Assembly: GCF_042242105.1 (NCBI RefSeq)
Contig: NC_092012.1
Location: 8,189,470-8,253,469 of the forward strand
Source: Pempheris klunzingeri
Lineage: Eukaryota > Chordata > Actinopteri > Acropomatiformes > Pempheridae
DNA: 64,000 bases
Direction: 5' to 3'
Made by a program: the position numbers and the translations under genes. Every line of letters begins with the position of its first letter. Within the stretch, counting starts at the first letter, position 1. The notes under the pieces were generated by a model that saw nothing but the letters and a program-made list of their open reading frames with translations, made no database searches and was not told where the DNA came from. Shown here one piece after another: positions 54,923-64,000 of the stretch.

Positions 54923-55405
54923 TGGCAAAAGGATATTTTTTGTAACATAGCAGCAAATAGTTGAATTGCATGTTAAACCAATTCATTTCAAAAAGTGAAG
55001 TACTTTCAGTTCACTGGTCAGATCAGAAACAAAACACTTAATTCATATCATGTCTGTCCCAAGCCAATATCACTTTCTCAATCATACAGCCTTAAAATCA
55101 GTTTGATAGATCTGGATTTGATGAAAAGCAATATTTTCATGCTTAGAAAAATGTAATCTCACCATATAAGAAATGCTTTAGCTCCCTATATATTAAGATT
55201 ATTTTCTCTTAAATTGTTTTATGCAGATTAAGTGTATACAATTGCATTGTTTTGTTAGTTAAATATTGTCTTAGTAAAACAACAGGTTTCAAGTGTCGAG
55301 GCTGTACTCACCATTTAAGGTAGTGTACAAAGAGGAATAGTGAAGCTGTGTGAGTTCAGCCTTTGCAGTACACTGTTATACAGCATGTGTATACACAGCG
55401 TCTCC

Positions 55406-55428
55406 CACACACACACACACACACACAC
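55406..55428. repeat. (CA)n microsatellite
   Basis: About eleven CA units. Confidence 0.85.
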
Positions 55429-56301
55429 ATACACCCACATATGCACACTGCTGCTCTGCTTGGCTCTTTGAAGCTTCTCTTCCTGGGTCCTGCTGTCACA
55501 CTGGGTGTTAGCGCAGTAAAAGGCGACACATGGTCACAACTCAGGTTGTCACTGACTGGTCAGAGGTGTGAGATCGAGGTTAGCAACGTTCCTTGGCCTC
55601 CCTCAGTAAATGTTATTACCCATAAGGGTCTCTTCTTAACACAACCTGAGCATATAGAATGAAATATATTCAGTCAAACCTGATGATGAGACCACCCTGA
55701 CAGCATCATTTGCTCTTGAAATGTAATCTTATGCTGTACCTACAGGCCATGAAGTTAGATTTGTATGGCACAAATATGTAATGATAAAGTGACAGAAGTG
55801 AGTATGGAAACTTAATTTCACAAGTTTTCTGTAAAGTATGCGCTGATTTGTTAGTAGGCAGTCTTCGGGATGCTGAAGGCAGTTGCAGTGCATTAGGACT
55901 GGTGTAATCAGCCTTGTTAGAGAATGTGAACCAGCGTTGTGCTCCACTGTCGGGGGAATACTCTGATCCCATCTAATGCAGGAACAGCTGTTAGGGATCA
56001 CAGTCTTAACTGCTCACCATATCTGTTCATGTATCAGAAAAAAACAGAGCCTTACTTATAAAGACGCACTCTGCCTTAGTGGCTTTAAAGGGGGAAGAGC
56101 TTCTAAAATAAGCACTTTGAGTGTCTGAGTCAAAACAGTGGACAGTTTACATTGAAACCTCTAATTCAGTTCGTATTTATAATTTGAAGCATAAATCCAT
56201 GAAGAAATGATACCAGCTGTTTTCAGGAGTATAAATAAGTCCTTTTGTGCACCATCTAATTTTTCAGTGGCTGTTTCTTTTGTACTTGAACTCTCTTGTT
56301 G

Positions 56302-56547
56302 TTATGCTTCATGTATCTCCATTATGGAAATCCTCTCCTTCCCTTTTCCCTTAGGTAATAAATACCATACAGTATATGCACCGTTCAGTTTGTCTAAAAC
56401 TGACATGAGATTCAACAGAACATGCCACATCAGCAGCAGTCGCCTTGGTTGTTTACAAAAATGCCTCAACGGTGCTCCTCTGTCAGTCATCATATCAACT
56501 TTTGTGACATCGGACAGGTCTGCAGGAATTCTCTCTGATTTGCGAGT
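56302..56547 (-). other. Unassigned exon-like open frame
   Basis: After a strong acceptor (TTTATTTGCTCCAG at 56548-56561) a frame runs from 56547 to a stop at 56302-56304: ACTCGC... encoding TRKSERIPADLSDVTKVD, a basic RHFCKQPRRLLLMWHVLLN stretch and a final YLLPKGKGKE segment. Composition is protein-like and has no low-complexity bias. I do not recognise a family, and no clear donor ends it. It could be a diverged gene exon, a domesticated element or chance. Confidence 0.25.
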
Positions 56548-56974
56548 CTGGAGCAAATAAAACATAAGCTCACAGATTTGTCTCTTTCCCAGGCTACAGG
56601 AGACTTTGGGATTACTTGGTGAACAATAAGTGGATTTTTGAATGAGTGGAATTGAAAACTATAATTTATCCATTTAGTGTCACACAGTGTAATCTTGCCA
56701 GACTAGAATATGCTTTCCTATAGGTTTACACACACACAAAAGTTTGTGGTTACAAAGTACAATGTTGAAGCTGTAATTATGGTTCATATACTTTTTGTCT
56801 AAACACATGATAATTAGCCCTCAGAATATTCTGAGACCAGTCGTGCCCTGATTTTGCTGTCGCATGACCTCCACAATATTCCACTCTTAGTTACCTGTTA
56901 TAAGGCCAAATGCACTGAGAAAAAAGTGATGATCCTCACATTGCCAAAAAAATTCTGGTATGTGTCTCTGTCTT

Positions 56975-57253
56975 TTACCATTTATTTCCATTGGTTTTAT
57001 GTGTATTAACGTTGAATTTACTACCTCTGGCAGTATGAGCATTTTCATGTCTTTCCAGATGTGACAGTAATGTCAGAGTATCAAACGTTTCCACCTTACA
57101 ACCAACCAATGGACACTTTTGATTGTAGAACCTTGGAATGAATAATATCATATATTTTAGTATATTTTCAAGGACTGCCAGAATGTTCTGAAGGTAGAGA
57201 GACACCAGTTTTTTATGCTCCGTGGACGTTGGGCAGTTGCTGCAGACAGTCAT
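56975..57253 (-). other. Unassigned ORF with a C2H2-like zinc finger
   Basis: An ATG in good context (GGAGCCATGAC, 57253-57251) opens 92 codons. Residues about 50-71 spell C-x4-C-x12-H-x3-H (CPLVGC, then LSHLERH), a proper C2H2 spacing, followed by basic residues. A short N-terminal CSNC may add a second half-site. A possible donor (GCCAGAG/GTAGTA) lies at about 57020. I recognise no homologue. Whether it is expressed, and whether it joins the frame at 56302-56547, is open. Confidence 0.3.
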
Positions 57254-57675
57254 GGCTCCCGCAGGATGAAGACTAATGACTTTTATGATCCTCTGACTTT
57301 TCCTCTAGCGACACCATGAGTTTGACATTTGAGTATAGATAGCCTTGAAATTTGGTTCACACACCTTCATGCCTCCCTCAGAAAGAACTTTAATTACCCA
57401 AACCTCATCTAGCAACATCATCAGGTCAAAGTATTACTTTGTCCAATACTTTATTTATGACCAAATATCTACAAAATTAATGACCATCCCATTAGCCTCA
57501 GCAGTACTTTGTGTTTGGTGCTAATTGTTAGTGTGCAAACACACCTACCTAGAACACTATGTCTGCTAACAATAGCATGTTAGTAGTCATATTGTACTGT
57601 GGATGTATAAAGAGAACCCATTTTTTCCTATGAAAGTTGTTCAGTGCTACATGAAGTTAAAAAAGGTTGACTTAC
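57254..57675. other. Intergenic, nothing recognised
   Basis: About 420 bases of unique AT-rich DNA upstream of the C2H2-like ORF, with no repeat or gene signature. Confidence 0.5.
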
Positions 57676-57950
57676 ACATCCCAACACATCTCAATACATC
57701 CCAACATTCCCAGTATATCCCATCTCATCCCCCACACATCCCAACATATCCCAATACATTTAAACACATCCCAACGTATCCCAACACATCCCAATACATC
57801 CCAATAAATCCAAACACATCCCAATATATCCAAATGCATCCCAACACATCCCAACATACCCCAACAGATCCGAACACATCCCGATAAATCCGAACACATT
57901 CCAAGACATGCCAACACATCCCAATACATCCCAAAACATTCCAACATCAC
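57676..57950. repeat. 10-bp minisatellite, unit CCAACACATC
   Basis: Some 27 tandem copies of a 10-base unit (catcccaaca, catcccaata and variants), with substitutions but almost no length change. Because 10 is not a multiple of 3, each strand reads the same ten-residue cycle in all three frames, and stops are rare, so long spurious frames appear in all three minus-strand frames (roughly 57672-58050) and one on the plus strand. Confidence 0.9.
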
Positions 57951-60460
57951 ACCCTAAAACCCCTAGAAAGGTCCAGCGCAGGTCTAACTTCCAGTTAGAC
58001 AGACATGTCAACATTCTGAACCCGAAGTCTGACTGTAAAACAGAAATCATCCTTCATACTGATGAAAAGGGGCTACTACTACTGATCGTAGCATTTGAAC
58101 CTGATAGTTCTGATACTCTGCTAACGAACAGGTCACAGTCATACATGGAATTATAATACCATAATGCATAAGTTACATACATTTCAGCCAAGATCTGTAT
58201 AAATTGGCTATTTTTAATGACTAAAATCTGAGTTTTGTAGACTTCCTACTGGTGAAAAAAAAAATCACAATAGGACTATCCTAATAAATTGTGATCATAA
58301 TCACTCCCAGCAGCCATGCATTATCTGAAGCGAGCTTTATTCAACAAATTATCTGAAATTAATACGTCAGATACGTCTGTACTCTTGGTGATTGCTGTCA
58401 CAACTGTTTTCAGAACCACAGTTACTTTCCTCTTTGACACAAAATACTTCCAGATGAGTGTCTCATTATTACTGTGAGTCTATGCATCACTCTGTCAGTG
58501 CTGTTGCTCTCACTTCAACGTCTTTCTCGAGCCATTGCTGCTTTGTCACGTAAGCCATGTCTGTCTCATAGTTTACAGCCATGCAACTGAAGCGCAGGTT
58601 GTTTCACAATATTAACATGTTAAAAGCCCTGCACATCAAGCTTTTAAAAACAGACTAACAAATAGCGTGCTAATAAAATGCCATGGCTCATCAAGGTACA
58701 GAACTTTACATTCTAATCTAATCATTAAAAGTGTGGGGGGTGGGTTTCAAACAGCAGGGTGCAGTAATAATAACATGTTTGAGGTTCAAACACACCAAGT
58801 GTATTAACTTCATGAAAAGAGCCATGTGTGGGGCTTCACTGAGCTAAATGGGGCACTTAATGAACTTGGCATGAATCTGGCATTGAAGGGGGAATGAAGA
58901 AAGAGAGATGGGGCTCTAGGGGCTTGGGGGACAAAACTGTTTTACATAGTGTGTCTAGATTTGTTCTTTTGGGGGTTGATCACTGTGCTTTTGTCAGACT
59001 GTTATCTGTAAAGACATACATTGTTATTGGGGGTTTAATTGCCAAATTGAAATTAGCTGGCTGTCCTGATGTTGCTAACACTTTTGCATGGTAAGAATGC
59101 TATACATTCACACCGGGTGGGTTTTGTCATTAAAGCATTCACTCGATCACTTGATATTTTTATTATAAACATGTAAAATGTTCATTTTAAAACAAAAAGC
59201 AGGAGCCATACAAGAGGCTGTACCATAACTGCTGATGTCAGCACACTAAAATGCTCAAAAGTAAAAGTTTCTGTTTACTGTTTCAATGACAACAAATGTG
59301 TAGAATACATTTCTATTTCTTCAGTGGAATATCTTTTCCTATTTTAATTTGTCTGTAATGCTATTACTGTATATGTACTGCTTTACCTTCACACATCGGC
59401 AGGAAAAGGCACACATTAAAAAATATATCTCTCGGTTTTTTGAATTAATATGGGATCATTCAAGTGAAGATCGATTTCAATAAATAAATCGATTTTTTAA
59501 AAACCCAAACCCACCTCTAATGACATGGTTCTTGTGATCAAGACCACAATGGCCCTAACATTAGCATTTTAACATTCTCCAACATTTTAATTTCTTTCAT
59601 CATAAGACAGATTCGATGCTAGACACTTTAAGCATGGGAAAAGAATTTGCTGAGGCACATTTTCAAAAGTGCGATCACCTCCCTTACATACTGTATCATT
59701 ACCTCTGTGCTAGTTTTACTGAACAAACTGTTGTTTATAGTCAACTTCTAGAGTTCATACAAGTATATACTCTGCACACGCAGTAACAGCTCACTGCTTG
59801 ACAACTTTTACTTTTCTCTCTTGTACAGTGTATGATTGGCACTGGGCAGCGCAAAATGTGTGAGGTTTTAGAATCCAAAAATAAGATGTGTGCCCTGAAA
59901 GTGGATTCACTAAAAACAAAACAAAAACCAAAGCCCCAAAATAAACAAAGACAGCAAATGCTCTGTGAATCACTTGTATGGAACACTTGAGTTGTGGTGT
60001 GGTTTGGAGTTGTTACAGGCATACAGACAGCAGGAGAGGCCAGCGAGGGAGGCAGTGGGTGGACACACCTCCAGCTGGCCATAAGGCACGCACGCATGCA
60101 CACACACACACAAATCAGCTGTCCCTCACTTTTGTATCGGCTATGGTAATTAGTGAAAATAATAAGCAGACAAAAAGGACTCATGATCAAAATGAATCTC
60201 CCTCGAGTGAAAGGCCAAATAAGATTCTTCTTCTGGGACAGAGCTCGTTTTGGACCCATCCAAGCCCTCCTTAATCTTCTCATAGCTACTGGCTTTAGTG
60301 GAGCCATAACCATAACACTGAGTCACTCAACTGTTCATTAGCTTCTGAGAGGAACGTCTGTGTCATGTGTTATGACAGAAGATAACGAGAGCCAGTGTTT
60401 TGTGTTTTATTTTCATAACTCTCATTACAAAAGGATGACAAGTTCATGGATTCACGAGTC

Positions 60461-60511
<51 letters not shown>

Positions 60512-62196
60512 CTGAGAATTTATATGCAAGGATTTCTCAAAACACGTAGCAAAACAAATATCTTTTATTAAGTTTACATCTATTGCTTTCAACACTGAAC
60601 ATAATCTCAGTGGCATTTACGTGTTTATTTGCATCCACAAGTTAGTCATCATTCATGTTTGTTTGTCTAAGTGGATTATGCATGCAGATGTAAGTGAGTC
60701 TGCGTGTTTGTGTATGCGCACATGTCGAGGCTTGTCTATGTCCATGCCATGTATTCATATGGTTTTATTTTCGACAAGTAAAGCACCGCCGTCTGTAGCT
60801 TTTAGATAACAGTGCTTCTCAATGTCTGTCATGCTTCCATCTCTGTCTCTTTGTAAGGATGGATGTCTTTTTAATAGTGGGAGGGAGAAGCAGAGCAGAG
60901 CTGGAGAACAGGAGCTGATGTTGGAGGCAGAACAGACACAATTTACCCCCTTTGAATTCCTTATAGCGGCTAACTCGCCAGGAAGTTTCTCTGCTTGCCT
61001 CCTGTGACTGGCCTTGAGCTTGATAGGTGAATGGGTGATGATAAGGCATCAGCTTGGGTTTTCCTCCATTTCCCCCATTTCTCTTCTTTCTTTCTTCTTC
61101 TTTCATCCACCTTTTTGTCTCTTGATCTCCATCTTGCATTACTGGCTAATTATTATTCTGGTAAGGTCAGGGGTCAGAGTTTCTTAGTGTTTCATTAAAG
61201 CCATGACTGGCCATGAGGGGAGGAGTTTAGTAGTGAGACAGAGGTGGATGAACGGGGGTTGTTCGTGTGGAGAGCAGGTGTTGTCTAGAGGAAAGAGCGT
61301 GGTGCGTGTTGTGTATGTATATATGTGTCTCCGAGAGGTTAGGCCATGGGCCAGAGGAAATAACTTTTGTGGCCAGTTCTGTCCTGAACTGGTCTGGTTT
61401 ATAACCAAAGGTGCGCTGCTGTTGTCTGCTTGAACAAAACAAACTGTTAAATCTACAAGGGCGACATGTGTTTCTGTTTACCTGTGACATCTGTTATAGG
61501 GAATTAGTCATAAAAAGCACTTGAAACATTTACCTAACTGCCACTCTGCTTAGTAGCAAAGCATGCATAGTGAAAACAGTTAACATTTTTGAGTAAAATG
61601 TTAAAACAATTACTAAATTAATACACGATTTTATTTTCCACTTCCATTCCAACATAGTATTCAGATGCCATCAAATTGAAAGTAAATGGTGGAAGGTAAT
61701 TTGTTGTACTTTCAAGTCTTCTTTATGCATCTTTATTATAGTTTAAGATTAAATCTTAAAGCTGTAACTTTCCACATATTCCTTCCCTTTTCAGCTGTGG
61801 AAAGTAATTGAAATGAATGAACTACAGCAAACATGGCAGAGATGTTGTTGCAGGTTGTCTGGGAAATCTGCCATTGCAAAAACTTGGAAAATGTGCCAGC
61901 TATGAATTGCATGAAATGCATCAATTCCAGTGTGCTTGCTCTGTTTATTGGCATTGCCAGCCAGGGCAGGTGCAACTCCGCAAGCTAACCAAAGTGTCTA
62001 ATTCACAGAGCGTCTAGCTAGTCTGCCAAATAAATAAATGTTAACACTGTATTGAGAGCGAGTGACTGTGGTCAATGGCATTTCACCAGGAGTGCAGGAG
62101 GTATAATAACCCTATCTAGGGGTCAGTGCAAAGAACTGACATTTTAATCACCAAATTACATTGTTTTTTCGAATGTATGAATTTATTATCACTATC
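57951..62196. other. Gene-poor region with scattered weak ORFs
   Basis: Unique sequence plus a CA microsatellite. I find no exon with both good splice sites and recognisable protein. The longest frame (59741-60313, -) crosses a CA-rich segment and shows no domain. Confidence 0.5.
60462..60512. repeat. (CA)n microsatellite, about 25 units
   Basis: A long uninterrupted CA run after a gcac junction. Good polymorphic-marker candidate. Confidence 0.95.
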
Positions 62197-62355
62197 TTAT
62201 GTCACATCGTTGTAATTGAGAATAACACTTCTCGCCCCAATGACAGTTATTTCGACCTTGCGACCTCGTAGAGAAGCCTGAATTTCCTGTCTCAGGGGCA
62301 TGCTTTTTCCATTAGTCAAAGAAGACATTGTTCCTGTATTTGAGAAGATGACATG
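62197..62355 (-). other. Unassigned candidate 3' terminal exon
   Basis: After a strong acceptor (TTTTCATCCTTTCAG, 62356-62370), an in-frame run of 52 codons from 62355 ends with a TAA stop at 62197-62199. The protein is rich in ordinary residues: HVIFSNTGTMSSLTNGKS, RQEIQASLRGRKVEITVIGA, then SVILNYNDVT. It reads like a real C-terminus but I cannot name it, and I did not find an upstream donor exon. Chance is possible. Confidence 0.3.
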
Positions 62356-63204
62356 CTGAAAGGATGAAAACACTGAATAAACAGTCCTGGTCAAATGGAG
62401 GGATAGCATGAGTTTACAGATTAGTCCTTCCCACAGGGCGGAGGGGCCTGTTTCACAATGTGCTTTCACTCAGCCCATATCTTGAGTTGCGTGAGAGATT
62501 TCCATATCTCACACACTCTTGTAAATCACAATTGAACAGTAGTAACTCAGAGAATGAACTCCAAACACGTCTGCTTTCAATTTGGGCCCAGGGGTCCTGC
62601 CAAGGCTGGGGCAGGCTCCTCAGACCACCCCTCAGTGCACATTTTCTGGCCTCATCACCTCTTAGGACTGCAGGAACGCTTGCCCTGCTCCCATCACACC
62701 CGACACGCACCTCACACCTATACAGCTGGGGGTGGGGGAAGTGTTGGAAGGTGTGCGGCGGAGTGCGGGGGTTCATATGGTAGAATATTTGAACACTACA
62801 AAAACACACACTGATGGCATGCATGCTAAAAAGGAAAGTACTTACATTAAAGTTGAATTGAAAAGAATTTAGCAAGTCAGTTAAGAATGTAGTTTTATTT
62901 TTATTCATTTTCACCAAAATTGTCAAAATTGACTATAACAGAAAGAAATTGTAAAAAGATATTATTTTGCTATACAAAGTGAATGTTGTTAATGAATAAA
63001 TAAATGAATAGTAATAATATTAAAAATCACCTCTCAGCTGCACTGTGCGTGCACCCATGCTGGCTCTATCTGATCTTTAAAATTACACAATTCATGCAAG
63101 CCAGAGTTATATCCTCTCTCCAGCCCACTGCTGGCCTTACTCAGCAATTGGACACACTAGTTCACATTCTGGAGAGTAAATACTCCCCAGTTTGTGATCC
63201 ATGA

Positions 63205-63647
63205 GATCCATGTGATTCCATACATGGAATGCGTGCATGCATGAATCAGTTTCAAAGTTCATCAATATAGTATCTGGTGTGTGACTTCTACATGGTCACA
63301 CCACTCATCTGTACCAAAGACCAGCGTAGCTTAGGGGCTCTACCGGAGAAGATTACAGTGACGTTGTACAACCTGCAGAGGTTGAAGAAAGCTGCCTGTT
63401 GAATCCAGCTCACTATGGTGATTTCTGCACATTCTTGAAGCAGACAGTGTGGGTTGCCATTGCCCTGAAGGTGGTCTTGCAGTTGTGGCCTGCACAAACA
63501 GTGGACACAGTGCTCAGTTAGGATTTCTTTAAAGCACACAGATGCCGGTGCAGCATTAGGATGTGCATCAGCAGTATGTGTAAACTCACCCTGAAGAAGT
63601 CTTTTCGTTAGAGCTGTCAAATCAATCGCATGACTCGATGAAGATGA

Positions 63648-63689
<42 letters not shown>

Positions 63690-64000
63690 GATCACAAGAA
63701 CACACTCACAAGGTCATGAGAACTTTTGGGACATTTGAACGAGCCAGCTGCACTTCACCTTGTGGAAGTAAAACTCTGACCAATCTCACTTCAAGTGGGA
63801 GTTTTAACAAGTGAACAATGAATCTTTATCTTCCATTCCTCAAGCTGAACTGGATTTAATGAATCACTAGTGTCAGTGACTGACATGGATCCACGTATAT
63901 AATCATGATGCCGGTGCGTTCTGCTGGCCCGGGGCTTTAAGTGCTTTTTTTTTTTTACCAAACTGAATGAAGCAAAAGTAATTTCCTCCCCAAATGTCGT
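63205..64000. other. Right edge: CA microsatellite and unassigned frames
   Basis: The minus-strand frame 63288-63695 is open for 135 codons, but its N-terminal part is the CA repeat. The rest (QDHLQGNGNPHCLLQE, LCRLYNVTVIFSGRAP) has no family I recognise. It could be an exon of a gene continuing beyond the window or chance. Confidence 0.3.
63652..63688. repeat. (CA)n microsatellite, about 18 units
   Basis: Clean CA run, read as Cys-Val repeats on the minus strand. Confidence 0.95.

Larger units (their letters stand above)
53161..55400. other. Gene-poor region with GT/CA-rich tracts
   Basis: Contains a GT-rich tract near 53815-53850, a CA-rich stretch at 54840-54922 and AT-rich unique DNA. 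The small open frames have no recognisable domain. I see no gene. Confidence 0.55.

Noticed and set aside
57672-58050. Overlapping 69-96 codon frames with W-D-V/G-M-C patterns
   Set aside because: They are translations of the 10-bp minisatellite in different frames, not proteins.
59741-60313. 190-codon minus-strand frame
   Set aside because: It begins with GTG, crosses a CA-rich segment giving a VCVC run, and shows no domain or splice logic.
62453-62926. 157-codon minus-strand frame
   Set aside because: Early part is AT-rich and the middle (GC-rich) has no recognisable motif; no match to the expected neighbour GALK2 could be seen.

Overview
This is vertebrate, almost certainly teleost (percomorph-like) nuclear DNA. 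Genes are split into short GT-AG exons, proteins match vertebrate families along their length, and introns and spacers hold repeats typical of bony fish (LINE remnants, a Tc1 remnant, MITE-like elements, CA/GT/TC tracts). There is no operon logic or bacterial content.

Layout. Positions 353-5861 (+) hold the last six exons of a zinc transporter, best matched to slc30a4/ZnT4; its 5' exons lie left of the window. 5.9-11.1 kb is its 3' flank plus repeats. 11505-12331 (-) is a four-exon micro-gene for an 85-residue homologue of human C15orf48/NMES1 (MOCCI), with a miR-147 hairpin in its 3' UTR (11368-11437). 12842-16950 (-) is a complete ten-exon AFG2B/SPATA5L1 (747 aa). 19472-31494 (+) is a complete nicotinamide nucleotide transhydrogenase, nnt (21 coding exons, 1071 aa). 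32228-34315 (-) is a complete dtwd1 (304 aa), tail-to-tail with nnt. 45490-50085 (-) is a complete fgf7 (three exons, 202 aa). 35.8-45.5 kb and 50.1-64 kb are gene-poor and hold repeats, a 10-bp minisatellite and a few exon-like ORFs that I could not assign.

Context. slc30a4, C15orf48 and SPATA5L1 are neighbours on human 15q21, and FGF7 and DTWD1 are also on 15q21, so most of the window is conserved vertebrate synteny. nnt is the exception: in human it lies on 5p12 beside FGF10, the paralogue of FGF7. Three products act in mitochondria or cytosolic housekeeping: NNT makes NADPH at the inner membrane, NMES1/MOCCI joins complex IV, and AFG2B works in ribosome maturation. DTWD1 modifies tRNA, ZnT4 moves zinc into vesicles and FGF7 is a secreted growth factor.

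Limits. Exon borders were read by hand from frame, splice consensus and remembered family sequence. Reading phase closes across every junction within the window for the five complete genes and for the slc30a4 exons present. Transcription starts, UTR ends and all repeat family names are inferences. I found no novel multi-gene system; the most interesting items are the coding/microRNA double gene, the nnt-fgf7 linkage, and unassigned exon-like ORFs in the fgf7 flank.
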